NCBI RefSeq assembly: GCF_016918855.1
Contig: NZ_JADKYB010000014.1
Location: 228,188-292,187, forward strand
Direction: 5' to 3'
From: Actinacidiphila acididurans
Lineage (GTDB): Bacteria > Actinomycetota > Actinomycetes > Streptomycetales > Streptomycetaceae
DNA: 64,000 nucleotides
A model generated the notes under the pieces. The model did not search any database, was not told the origin of the DNA, and saw nothing but the letters and a program-made list of their open reading frames with translations. Below are positions 15,843 to 25,145 of this stretch, one piece after another. The translations under genes and the position numbers were made by a program. How positions within the stretch are numbered: position 1 is the stretch's first letter; each line of letters opens with the position of its first letter.

Positions 15843-18800
15843 ATGCGCGACGGCCGGTGGACCACGGTCACGGAATCCGAGTTCGACCACGAGCGCCGCG
15901 GCCTGGAAGCCATCCGTACCCGGCTTCCCGACGCCGAGCCGTGGCGCGCCTGGTCCAACTTCACCTTCACCTCGCCCACCGGTCACGTCCGCGAGGTCGA
16001 CCTGCTCGTCGTCGGCCCGAGCGGCGTCTTCATGGTCGAGCTCAAGGACTGGCACGGCTCCGTGTCCGGCGAGAACGGCACCTGGGTGCAGACCACACCC
16101 GGCGGCCGCCGCATCCCGCACGGCAATCCGCTGCACCTGGTGAACAAGAAGGCCAAGGAGCTGGCCGGACTGCTCCGCCAGCAACTGGCCGCGCACCAGT
16201 ACCGCCGGCAGGTGTGGGTCGGCGAAGCCGTCTGCTTCACCGATGCCTCGCTGCGCGTCCAGCTCCCGCCCAACGACCAGAACGGCGTCCACACCGTCGC
16301 CGCGCTGACCGAGATGCTGCATCAGCCGCCCCACGACGAGCGGCACCGCATCGACGCCACCGGCTCCCGGCAGATCAAGGCCGCCCTGGAGCGCATCGGC
16401 ATCCGCCGCAGCGACGCCGAGTACAAAGTCGGCCCGTACCTCCTGGAGCGGAAGGCGTTCGACACCGGTCCCACCTGGGCGGACTACCTCGCCCGCCACG
16501 AGGAGCTGCCGGAGCGGGCCCGGATCCGGGTCTACGTGCGCGAGCGCGGCTCGGACGCCTCCCTGCGCGAGTCGGTCGAGCGCGCGGCCCGCCGCGAGGC
16601 CTCGATACTCCAGCGGTTCCGGCACCCCGGCGTGGTCCAGCTCAAGTCGTACGACGCCTCCGGGCACTCCGCCGGCCCCGCCCTCGTCTTCGACCACCAC
16701 CCGCAGACCCTGCGCCTGGACGACTACCTGCTCCAGCACGGCGAGAAGCTCGACATCCTCTCCCGGATGGCGCTGGTCCGGCAGCTCGCCGAGACGATGC
16801 GGTCCGCGCACTCCAGCCGCATCCACCACCGGGCGCTGGCCGCGCGCTCGGTGCACGTCCTCCCCCGAAGCCGCAGCCGCAGCCCCCGAAACGCCAGCCC
16901 CCGAGGCGACGGCGGCCGGGCCCAGGCGCTCGGCGAGGACGCGGCCTGGCTCAGCCCCCACCTCCAGATCTCCGACTGGCAGATCGGCACCCAGCACGGC
17001 GGCACCCTGGGCGGCACCACCCCCGGAGCCACCCGTTTCGCCCCGACGTCGCTGTCGCTGAAGCACCTGTCCCTGGGCGCCGACCCCTACCTCGCGCCGG
17101 AACTGACCGCGCTCAATCCCGACCCGGTGTATCTGGACGTCTACGGCCTCGGCGTCCTCACCTATCTCCTGGCCACCGGAAAGCCCCCGGCCGCCAGCCA
17201 GGCCGAACTGCGGGCGCGGCTGGAGGCGGGCGAGGGCCTGCGGCCCAGCGCCGTGGTGGACGGCCTGTCGGAGGACATCGACTTCCTCGTCCAGGCCGCC
17301 ACCGCCTACCGGCCGAGGCAACGGCTCTCCTCGGTCGCCGAGTTCCTGGAGATGCTGGAGGCCGTCGAGGACGTCCTCACCGCCCCGGCCGGCGCCCCGG
17401 CCCCTGCCCTCGAGACCTCCGAGGCGCCGCAGACGCCGCAGACCCCGGAGAAGGACCCGCTGGACGCGGTCACCGGTGACGTCCTGGCCGGCCGTTGGGA
17501 GGTCCGCCGCCGGCTCGGCACCGGCTCGACCAGCCGCGCCTTCCTCGTCCGCGACCTGGAGGCGGAGGCCCGCGGGACCCGCCCGCTGGCCGTGCTGAAG
17601 ATGGCGCTGTCCGACAGCAGGGGCGAGATCCTCCAGCGCGAGGCCGAGGTGATGGGCCGCCTGCGCCCGGACTCCCGGATCATCCGCCTGGTCGAGCCGC
17701 AGCCGCTGACCATCGGCGACCGCACGGTCCTGGCCCTGGAGTACGTGGGCGACGAGCGCGAGGAGTCAGCGGAGGAAGCGAGTACGGCGGGGCGTACGCG
17801 GCACCGCCAGGAGACGGTGGCCCGCCAGCTCCGCGAGGTCGGCCGGCTCAAGATGGACCAGCTGGAGGCGTACGGCGACTACCTCTTCGGGGCCGTGGAC
17901 TTCCTGGAGGGCGAGAGCGTCTGGCACCGCGACATCAAGCCGGACAACATCGCCGTACGCATCCGCCCGAACCGCACCCGCGAGCTCGTCCTCATCGACT
18001 TCTCGCTGGCCGGCTACCCGGCGAAGAACCACGACGCGGGCACGGAGGGCTACCTCGACCCCTTCATCGGCACCCTCACCCGCACCGCCTACGACTCGCA
18101 CGCCGAGCGGTACGCGGTCGCGGTCACCCTGCACGAGATGGCGTCCCGCGAGCTGCCCAAATGGGGCGACGGCTCGGTCCTGCCGCGCAGCACCGACCCG
18201 AAGGAATTCCCCTACCCGACCATCGCGGCCGACGCCTTCGAACCCGCGATCCGCGACGGCCTGGTCCGTTTCTTCCGCAAGGCCCTGCACCGGGACGCCG
18301 CACAGCGCTTCCCCGAGCTGAAGCCGATGCGGGACGCCTGGCGGCGGATCTTCCTCGACGCCGCGCAGGCCGCGCCCTCCAGCCACCGCTCGCGCCACCC
18401 CGAGACCGCCCCGGACACCGACCGGCCGGGACTGGGCGAGGCCGAGCCGCTCAGCGCCGAGCAGCAGCGCGAGATGCTGGCCGGGCAGGTCACCCGCGAC
18501 ACGCACGTGTCGGCCGCCGGCCTCACCCCCGCCGCCGAGTCCTTCCTGTACGGCCTCGGCATCACCACCGTCGGCCAGCTCCTCGACCACAGCCGCCGCA
18601 AGCTCCTCAACGCGCCCGGCCTGGGCGCCAAGACCCGCACCGAAGTGCAGCGCCGCCTGCGGCAGTGGGGCGACCTCCTGCGCGAGGCGCCCGTCTCGCC
18701 GCTCACCCCGAAGGGCCGCGCCGAGGCCAAGGAGGAGATCGCCCAGCTCAGCGCCGCCGAATCGGCGCTCCTCGGCACCACCGCCGCCGGCGCCGAACTC

Positions 18801-20543
18801 TCCGACACCTCGCTGCGCGCGATCAGCCTCGACACGCTGGCCACCTTCCTGGTCCCGGAGCCGAACAACAACGGCGCCAACGCCAACAAGGTGGAGATGG
18901 TCCGGCTCCTGCTCCGGCTGCCGAACGACCGCGGCGAACTGCCCGGCATCGGCGTGTGGCCCAAGCAGAAGGACATCGCCGACAAGCTCGGCCTGTCCGC
19001 GGGCCGCATCCCGCAGATGCTCAAGGAAGAACGCAAGCGCTGGAAGAAGCACCCGGCCGTGCAGGCCCTGCGGGCGGAGATCATGCAGCTGCTCGTGGAC
19101 CTGGGCCGCGTCGCCCCCGCCGTCGAGATCGCCGACGCGCTGGTCGTACGCCGCGGCACCCAGCTGCGCGGGGAGCACCGCCGCGCCCTCGCGATGGCCG
19201 CGGTACGAGCGGTGGTGGAGGTCGAGCAACTCGACCCGGAGACCGCCGAGTTCCGGCACCAGGCCAATCGCAAGGCGACCGAGGAGTCCCTGGGCGCCGG
19301 CCTGCTCGCCCTGGACGTACGGGAGAGCGACGCGCCCGACACCCCGTCCGCACCCGCGCTGCTCGACTACGCGACCCGCCTGGGCCACACCGCCGACCGC
19401 CTCAGCCGCCTGGAGACCCTGCCCACCGCCGCCACCGTCCTCACCGAGCTGGGCGCCCTCTCCCTCCCGCCCGGCACCCTCGAATGGGACGAGCGCCGCC
19501 TGGTGGAACTCGCCGCCGCGGCCTCGCAGAACGCGGCGGCCACCCCGCGCCTGGAGATCTACCCACGCAATCTCCCGCTGGTCCGCGCGCTGCGCCTCAC
19601 CCAGGCCGGCCTGGTGCCGTTGATCCCGGGCATGCCCGAGGAGAAGCAGCCGGGCCTGCCGCCCCAGGAGGTGCACGAGCGGGTACGGGCCCGCTTCCCC
19701 GAACTCGTCGTCGACGACGGCCGCGGCGGAACCACCCACGACCTGCCCACCGGCACCCGCCTCACCAAGGCGCTCAAGGACGCCGGCTTCGAGCTGAAAC
19801 TGGCCACCCGCGAGCCCGTCGGGACCCTGCGCTACTTGCCCGCGCACATGGACAGCGACTCCAGCTATCTGACCACCGGAGCCGTACGCCACTCCACCAC
19901 AATGGGCGCTGTCACCCGCTACGCCGACGACCCGCGCATCGCCTCCGCCGCCCGCGCCGAGGAACTGCTCACCGCCTCCGCCCGCCGCGACGGCTACCGC
20001 GTCCTGACCATGCGCCACGCCCTGACGCGCGACGCCGTACGGGAACTGGCCGCCCCCCGCATTGGCGCCCAGGAAATCTCGGTCACCGCGCTCTTCCTCC
20101 AGGCCCTGCACGCCCTCGTACCGGCCGGCACCAAGCCGACCTGGGAGACCCTGCTCAAGGCGGACGCGGCCGAACCCGGCTCACGCGGCGCCCTGAAGTT
20201 CACCGAATACGCGCGCACCGCCTGGGGCACGGTCGAGCCGCAGGTACGCGAGCTGCTGACGGCCGGCCCCGACGCCGGGCCCGTCCTGCTCACCGAGGCC
20301 GCGGTGTTCGCCCGCTACGACGCGATGGGCGTCCTCGACCGCCTCGCCGAAGCCGCCCGGCACGGCGGGCGCGGCCTCTGGCTGCTCGTCCCGCAGGGCG
20401 ATCCCGCCCGCGAACCGAAGCTCGGCCCGGTGGCCGTCGCCTACCAGGCCGGCCTTGGCGAATGGATCGAAATTCCCGACTCGTGGGTCGAGAACGCCCA
20501 CCGTTCGGGCGTGACCGCACAGAACGAGGGAGACGGCGAGTGA
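15843..20543 (+). CDS. pglW: BREX type 2 / Pgl serine-threonine kinase PglW
   Basis: 1566 residues. An N-terminal NERD-type nuclease-related domain (EVDLLVVGPSGVFMVELKDW, about 49-69) is followed by a first kinase-like module (about 200-510). That module is degenerate: HHRALAARSVHV stands where HRDLKxxN is expected and ISDWQIG replaces DFG. The second kinase module (about 545-840) has VWHRDIKPDNI (about 692) and LIDFSLAG, a DFS instead of DFG. A helix-hairpin-helix (FLYGLGITTVGQLLDHSRR, LLNAPGLGAKTR) and a helix-turn-helix (DIADKLGLSAGRIPQMLKEE) follow. In S. coelicolor PglW is a kinase required for phage growth limitation. Its stop overlaps the pglX start (GTGA). The ATG at 15843 has only a G-rich, weak ribosome site. 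Confidence 0.93.
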   Translation: MRDGRWTTVTESEFDHERRGLEAIRTRLPDAEPWRAWSNFTFTSPTGHVREVDLLVVGPSGVFMVELKDWHGSVSGENGTWVQTTPGGRRIPHGNPLHLVNKKAKELAGLLRQQLAAHQYRRQVWVGEAVCFTDASLRVQLPPNDQNGVHTVAALTEMLHQPPHDERHRIDATGSRQIKAALERIGIRRSDAEYKVGPYLLERKAFDTGPTWADYLARHEELPERARIRVYVRERGSDASLRESVERAARREASILQRFRHPGVVQLKSYDASGHSAGPALVFDHHPQTLRLDDYLLQHGEKLDILSRMALVRQLAETMRSAHSSRIHHRALAARSVHVLPRSRSRSPRNASPRGDGGRAQALGEDAAWLSPHLQISDWQIGTQHGGTLGGTTPGATRFAPTSLSLKHLSLGADPYLAPELTALNPDPVYLDVYGLGVLTYLLATGKPPAASQAELRARLEAGEGLRPSAVVDGLSEDIDFLVQAATAYRPRQRLSSVAEFLEMLEAVEDVLTAPAGAPAPALETSEAPQTPQTPEKDPLDAVTGDVLAGRWEVRRRLGTGSTSRAFLVRDLEAEARGTRPLAVLKMALSDSRGEILQREAEVMGRLRPDSRIIRLVEPQPLTIGDRTVLALEYVGDEREESAEEASTAGRTRHRQETVARQLREVGRLKMDQLEAYGDYLFGAVDFLEGESVWHRDIKPDNIAVRIRPNRTRELVLIDFSLAGYPAKNHDAGTEGYLDPFIGTLTRTAYDSHAERYAVAVTLHEMASRELPKWGDGSVLPRSTDPKEFPYPTIAADAFEPAIRDGLVRFFRKALHRDAAQRFPELKPMRDAWRRIFLDAAQAAPSSHRSRHPETAPDTDRPGLGEAEPLSAEQQREMLAGQVTRDTHVSAAGLTPAAESFLYGLGITTVGQLLDHSRRKLLNAPGLGAKTRTEVQRRLRQWGDLLREAPVSPLTPKGRAEAKEEIAQLSAAESALLGTTAAGAELSDTSLRAISLDTLATFLVPEPNNNGANANKVEMVRLLLRLPNDRGELPGIGVWPKQKDIADKLGLSAGRIPQMLKEERKRWKKHPAVQALRAEIMQLLVDLGRVAPAVEIADALVVRRGTQLRGEHRRALAMAAVRAVVEVEQLDPETAEFRHQANRKATEESLGAGLLALDVRESDAPDTPSAPALLDYATRLGHTADRLSRLETLPTAATVLTELGALSLPPGTLEWDERRLVELAAAASQNAAATPRLEIYPRNLPLVRALRLTQAGLVPLIPGMPEEKQPGLPPQEVHERVRARFPELVVDDGRGGTTHDLPTGTRLTKALKDAGFELKLATREPVGTLRYLPAHMDSDSSYLTTGAVRHSTTMGAVTRYADDPRIASAARAEELLTASARRDGYRVLTMRHALTRDAVRELAAPRIGAQEISVTALFLQALHALVPAGTKPTWETLLKADAAEPGSRGALKFTEYARTAWGTVEPQVRELLTAGPDAGPVLLTEAAVFARYDAMGVLDRLAEAARHGGRGLWLLVPQGDPAREPKLGPVAVAYQAGLGEWIEIPDSWVENAHRSGVTAQNEGDGE

Positions 20544-23500
20544 TCGACCGCGCAGCACTGTTGGACGACCTGAAGAAGCAGGTCAAGGCGGTCGAGGCCG
20601 ACTTAGCCAAGCAGGTCCGTGCGGTGACGGACGTGGGTACGCGGCTGCGCGCCGAGTACGACCGCGCGCGCGAACTCGGCCGCACGGCGGCCACCTGGAA
20701 CTCCTGGCTCGACGAACGCATCACCCAGGTCGCGGCGGCCTGGGTCCTGGGCACGGTCTTCGTCCGCTTCTGCGAGGACAACCACCTCATCCCCGAGCCC
20801 TACCTCACCGCCCCCGAGGACGACCGCCGCGATCTCGCCCTCGCCCGGTACGAGGCTTACGTCGAGCGCGACGACAACCCCACGTATCGCGGCTGGCTCC
20901 TCCTCGCCTTCGCCGAGATGGGGTCCGGTCAGGCCGGTCGCCTGCTCTTCGACGAGCGGCACAACCCGCTCTACCAGATTCCGTTGTCGCACGACGGCGC
21001 GCGGGGGTTGATCGAGTTCTGGCGCGAGCGGGACGAAGTGGGTTCGCTGATCCACGACTTCACGGATCCGTTGGACGTTGACGGTGACGGCACGAAGGGC
21101 TGGGACACCCGTTTCCTGGGCGACCTCTACCAGGATCTGAGCGAGGCCGCGCGGAAGACATATGCGCTGCTCCAGACCCCGGAGTTCGTGGAGGAGTTCA
21201 TCCTCGACCGCACGATGAACCCGGCGGTGCGGGAGTTCGGCTACGAGGGCTTGCGGATGATCGACCCGACGTGCGGGTCCGGGCACTTCGTGCTGGGTGC
21301 TTTCCGGCGGCTGGTGCGGTTGTGGAGTGAGGGTCAGCCCGGGAAGGACCTGCACGAGCGGGTGCGGGAGGCGCTGGACTCGGTGCACGGGGTGGACGTC
21401 AACCCGTTCGCGGTGGCTATTGCCAGGTTCCGGTTGCTGATGGCGGCGATGGCGGCGGCGCAGGTCGGGACGCTGGCGGAGGCCAACCAGTACGAGTGGC
21501 CGGTTCACCTGGCGGTGGGCGACTCCTTGATCAAGGCCCGCCAGATGGAGATAGGCATAAGGGGGACGAAGGGGCAGAATGCCCTGGAGTTCACGGCGGA
21601 TGACACGGATGAACTGGCGGAGTTCTCCTACGCCACGGAGGACGTCCACGAGCACAAGGGGATTCTGGAGGCCGGGCGGTACCACGTGGTGGTGGGGAAT
21701 CCGCCTTACATCACGGTGAAGGACAAGAAGCTCAACGAGCTGTACCGGGGGCTGTACGACGCTTGCGCGGGTACCTACGCCTTGTCGGTGCCGTTCGCTC
21801 AGCGGTTCTTCGAGCTGGCGAGGAAGGGCGACCAGGACGGCCGGGGCTACGGCATGGTCGGCCAGATCACGGCGAATTCCTTCATGAAGCGTGAGTTCGG
21901 CACCAAGCTGATCGAGAGCTACTTCCGTAACCGGATTGAACTGACAGAGGTCATCGACACGTCGGGGGCCTACATACCCGGCCACGGCACGCCGACTGTC
22001 ATTCTGGTCGGCAAGCGTCGAGAGGGCAGCGGCCGGGCGGCCACTGTTCGTACGGCGCGAAGCGTCCAGGGCGAGCCCGGGGCCCCGGAGAAGGCCGAAG
22101 AGGGGCTGGTCTGGCGAGCCATCGTGGACCAGATCGATAGGCCGGGATCGGTCAGCCAGTGGGTCTCCGTAGACGACCTGGAACGTCGGCAATACTTTGG
22201 CAGGCAGCCATGGATTCTCGCTGACGGCGGCTTGGAAATGAATCAGCGAATTGAAGCGATCCACGTCCGTAAACTGTCCGAATCGCAGCGCACCATCGGA
22301 CGGTACGCCCACACGGGAGGTGATGAGGCGTACTTCGCACCCAGCAGCACATGGTCGCGTTACCAGGTCAGCAACGCACACATTATTCCGCTGGTCGGCG
22401 GAGATGCCGTTCGTGACTGGGGGATCGCTCCCGACACGGAAGCCGTCTTCCCCTACAACAGCGAACTGCAAGCCGAGTTGACAGATGACTTCTCCCATCT
22501 CCTCTGGTGCCACCGCTCGATCTTGCGCGAGCGACGAGAGCCCGGAGGGACCCATGAGGAGATTGGACTCACTTGGTACGAGTGGAGCCGCTGGCACCCC
22601 GAACGCTACTCGGTAAAACTCGGAATCTCTTTCCCATTCGTGGCCACACATAATCACTTCGCGCTCGATCGAGGCGGCAAGGTATTCAATCGCACCGCAC
22701 CTGTGATCAAGTTGCGGGAAGGGGCGAGCGAGGAGGAGCATCTGCAACTGCTGGGACTTCTCAACAGCTCCACCGCTGGATTCTGGCTCAGAATGGTCTG
22801 CCACGATAAAGGGAACCGTGGTGGCGAGCGCGGCACTGGACGTTACGCGTGGGAGAGCTTCTATGAGTTCACTGGTACCAAGTTGGAAGATTTCCCTCTC
22901 CCTTCCGCTTACCCCACTGCTTTCGCCGCGGGCCTAGACACCCTCGCCCAACGACTCACAGCCGCAAGCCCCTGCACTCTTGTCGCTACAAGTGCCCCCA
23001 CTATCAGCGCACTTCGCGAAGCCCAGACCTCCTGGCACTCCACCAGCGCCCGCATGATCGCCCTCCAGGAAGAGCTGGACTGGCAGGTCTACTCGCTCTA
23101 CGGGCTTCACACCGAGGATCTGCGAATATCCGAGGACCCGGACGACCCCAACATTCCCGAGCTGGCCCTCGGAGAGCGGGCGTTCGAGATCGTGCTGGCA
23201 CGCAAGGTCGCCGCAGGGGAAGCCAGTGACGAGTGGTTCAAGCGGCACGGGTCCACGCCCATCACGGAGATCCCCGCCCACTGGCCGGACGCCTACCGCG
23301 AGGTCGTCCAGAAGCGGATCGACGTCATTGAGTCGAGCCGGGCCATAGGGATGATCGAGCGGCCGGAGTACAAGCGGCGCTGGGCCACCGAGGGGTGGGA
23401 CGCCCTTCAAGACAAGGCCCTCCGCAACTGGCTGCTGGACCGGATGGAGAACCGCGAGTACTGGTTCGACGAGAACGGTATGCCGGCCATCGTCACGCTC

Positions 23501-24202
23501 TCCCGGCTCACCGACGCCCTCTCACGCGACGAGGACTTTGTAGCGGTCGCCAAGATCTACGCACCCCGCAAGGAACTGCTGACCGTCGTCGCCGAGTTGA
23601 TGACCGACGAGCATGTACCGTTCCTCTCAGCCCTGCGCTACAAGCCGACCGGGATGAAGAAGCGGGCGGACTGGGAGCACGTCTGGGACTTGCAGCGGCA
23701 GGAAGATACCGCCCCGGACGAGCCGGCCAAGCGGAAGATCCGGGACTCCATACCGGTGCCGCCGAAGTACACCTCGGCCGACTTCCTGCGGCCCTCCTAC
23801 TGGCGGGCGCGCGGCAAGCTGGACGTGCCCAAGGAACGGTTCCTCTCGTACGGGCAGACCAACGCGGCCACCCCCACCCTGTACGGCTGGGCCGGGTGGA
23901 ACCACCAGGAACAGGCGTACGCATTGCTCGCGTACATCGCGTCGCACGAGTCGATGAGCCCGGAGGAGTTGACGCCGTTCCTTGGCGGGCTGCTGGAACT
24001 CCAGCCGTGGCTGGACCAGTGGCATGACGACTTCGACCCGGTGTTCGGTGGCTCCCCGGCCGCGTACTTCCGGGGCGAACGCCAGGTGGAACAGGGCAAG
24101 CACGGTCTGACCGATGACGACCTGCGCGCGTGGCGTCCGGTCGCCGCCACCCGTGGGCGCCGGGCAGGCAAGACGCCTGCCTCAAGGCTGTCCCGTGAGT
24201 AG
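20540..24202 (+). CDS. pglX: BREX type 2 / Pgl adenine-specific DNA methyltransferase PglX
   Basis: 1220 residues. The S-adenosylmethionine loop DPTCGSGHFVLGAF lies at about 240 and the catalytic NPPY at about 386, as in N6-adenine methyltransferases. In the S. coelicolor Pgl system PglX is toxic without PglZ. The start is the GTG at 20540, overlapping the pglW stop. Codon 22 is TTA (20603-20605), very rare in Streptomyces and read only by the bldA tRNA, so translation may be tied to development. From about residue 537 to 840 (22150-23060), probably the target-recognition part, codons become visibly A/T-richer (gaa, aat, att, caa) than on either side, a sign of exchange. No long homopolymer tract able to shift the frame was seen. 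Confidence 0.94.
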   Translation: MIDRAALLDDLKKQVKAVEADLAKQVRAVTDVGTRLRAEYDRARELGRTAATWNSWLDERITQVAAAWVLGTVFVRFCEDNHLIPEPYLTAPEDDRRDLALARYEAYVERDDNPTYRGWLLLAFAEMGSGQAGRLLFDERHNPLYQIPLSHDGARGLIEFWRERDEVGSLIHDFTDPLDVDGDGTKGWDTRFLGDLYQDLSEAARKTYALLQTPEFVEEFILDRTMNPAVREFGYEGLRMIDPTCGSGHFVLGAFRRLVRLWSEGQPGKDLHERVREALDSVHGVDVNPFAVAIARFRLLMAAMAAAQVGTLAEANQYEWPVHLAVGDSLIKARQMEIGIRGTKGQNALEFTADDTDELAEFSYATEDVHEHKGILEAGRYHVVVGNPPYITVKDKKLNELYRGLYDACAGTYALSVPFAQRFFELARKGDQDGRGYGMVGQITANSFMKREFGTKLIESYFRNRIELTEVIDTSGAYIPGHGTPTVILVGKRREGSGRAATVRTARSVQGEPGAPEKAEEGLVWRAIVDQIDRPGSVSQWVSVDDLERRQYFGRQPWILADGGLEMNQRIEAIHVRKLSESQRTIGRYAHTGGDEAYFAPSSTWSRYQVSNAHIIPLVGGDAVRDWGIAPDTEAVFPYNSELQAELTDDFSHLLWCHRSILRERREPGGTHEEIGLTWYEWSRWHPERYSVKLGISFPFVATHNHFALDRGGKVFNRTAPVIKLREGASEEEHLQLLGLLNSSTAGFWLRMVCHDKGNRGGERGTGRYAWESFYEFTGTKLEDFPLPSAYPTAFAAGLDTLAQRLTAASPCTLVATSAPTISALREAQTSWHSTSARMIALQEELDWQVYSLYGLHTEDLRISEDPDDPNIPELALGERAFEIVLARKVAAGEASDEWFKRHGSTPITEIPAHWPDAYREVVQKRIDVIESSRAIGMIERPEYKRRWATEGWDALQDKALRNWLLDRMENREYWFDENGMPAIVTLSRLTDALSRDEDFVAVAKIYAPRKELLTVVAELMTDEHVPFLSALRYKPTGMKKRADWEHVWDLQRQEDTAPDEPAKRKIRDSIPVPPKYTSADFLRPSYWRARGKLDVPKERFLSYGQTNAATPTLYGWAGWNHQEQAYALLAYIASHESMSPEELTPFLGGLLELQPWLDQWHDDFDPVFGGSPAAYFRGERQVEQGKHGLTDDDLRAWRPVAATRGRRAGKTPASRLSRE

Positions 24203-24218
24203 CTTCCGTGGCGGTGCT

Positions 24219-24373
24219 TCAGAGGAAGACCAGAGGGACGCCCTTCTCGATGCGGAGTCGCAGGATGCTCGCCAACTGGCGGGCGTCCGCGATGTGCTGC
24301 TGGAGGGGCGGATCGCCGCTGAGCTGCGTCCACTCATCGGCGATCGCCTCCAGCCGGGGCAGAGCACGTCGGT
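24219..24373 (-). pseudogene. C-terminal remnant of an unidentified gene
   Basis: About 51 codons with actinomycete-like G/C-ending codons encode RRALPRLEAIADEWTQLSGD and end RLRIEKGVPLVFL before a stop. The frame continues upstream to an ATG at 24425, but that part is antisense to a signal peptide and has no ribosome site. The reading that makes sense stops at about 24373, exactly where the next plus-strand gene begins. It is best read as the 3' end of a gene whose front was lost. Confidence 0.45.
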
Positions 24374-24742
24374 ATGGCCGTGGCGAGCCCCGCAATCGCC
24401 ACCGCACTGGCCACGAGTCCGGCATTCGCGGCTGATTCCACGTACGACCTCGGCTCGGGCAATCACACCGCTTCCGGCGGTTTGATCTGGCTCAACCGCT
24501 CCGTGACCGTCCAGGGATCAGTGACCGATATCGGTGGCGCCGGAACCCAGGTCGTATGCGACCCGTGGGCCAACAACACCGAACTCCCCCACCAAACGCG
24601 CACCGCGGTCGACGGAACCACGTCCTACAACTTCACGCTTGACGGCTCCCAGTGGCCGGGGGGCATCACCGAGGTTCTCGTTCTCGTGATTGACCTCCAC
24701 ACCGGCTATGGTGTCGACGAGCACGACTTTGTCCGACCGTAA
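24374..24742 (+). CDS. small secreted protein, probably 5'-truncated
   Basis: 122 residues as it stands. SPAIATALATSPAFAADS looks like the hydrophobic core and cleavage site (AFA-A) of a signal peptide, followed by a roughly 95-residue beta-rich domain (LGSGNHTASGGLIWLNRSV, QTRTAVDGTTSYNF, GGITEVLVLVIDLHTG). The positively charged n-region expected in a signal peptide is missing and the ATG has no ribosome site, so the natural start was probably removed together with the front of the neighbouring minus-strand remnant. Function unknown; whether it is expressed is doubtful. Confidence 0.5.
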   Translation: MAVASPAIATALATSPAFAADSTYDLGSGNHTASGGLIWLNRSVTVQGSVTDIGGAGTQVVCDPWANNTELPHQTRTAVDGTTSYNFTLDGSQWPGGITEVLVLVIDLHTGYGVDEHDFVRP

Positions 24743-24908
24743 GCCCACGGCCGCGGCCCACCGGGAATTCCCGGTGGGCCGTGGCCGTGTTTTCCTGCGG
24801 AATGCGCCGCGGCGGCGAATTGCGTGGAGCCTCTCGGCGGTGGGCGACTCAGTCAGCGTCGACCTCGCCGGGCCGTTGTCCGCGGTTCGCCGTGGCGGGA
24901 GCCGGCGG

Positions 24909-25145
24909 TCAGTGACTGTCGAAGTTGTCCGGCAGTACGTCGTTGTGGAAATTGTCCGGGACGGCCTCACTGTGCAGGTTGTCCGGAACGGCCTCACTGT
25001 GCAGGTTGTCCGGAACGGCCTCGCTGTGCAGGTTGTCCGGGACAGCCGAGGCCGGCGACGCTGCCACCGCCGCCGGCGCCCCAACTGCCCCCATCACCAG
25101 AACAGCCGCCGCGGCCAGCCCCGAAAGGGCGTGTCGGATCTTCAA
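24909..25145 (-). CDS. small secreted nonapeptide-repeat protein
   Basis: 78 residues. A signal peptide (MKIRHALSGLAAAAVLVMGA, cleavage near AVAA-SPAS) is followed by almost nothing but tandem copies of A-VPDNLHSE: three perfect units, then VPDNFHNDV and LPDNFDSH. The DNA repeat is 27 bp. The start ATG has a G-rich site (gaggggaac) upstream. The mature product would be about 45 residues, acidic and His-containing. Tandem short repeats behind a signal are seen in processed peptide precursors and in surface or metal-binding repeat proteins; nothing here decides between them. I do not know a named family. Confidence 0.6.
   Translation of the reverse strand: MKIRHALSGLAAAAVLVMGAVGAPAAVAASPASAVPDNLHSEAVPDNLHSEAVPDNLHSEAVPDNFHNDVLPDNFDSH

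Noticed and set aside
20540..24202. Search for a phase-variable G tract in pglX
   Set aside because: Only short runs (about five G near 21560) occur; no long homopolymer that would slip readily.
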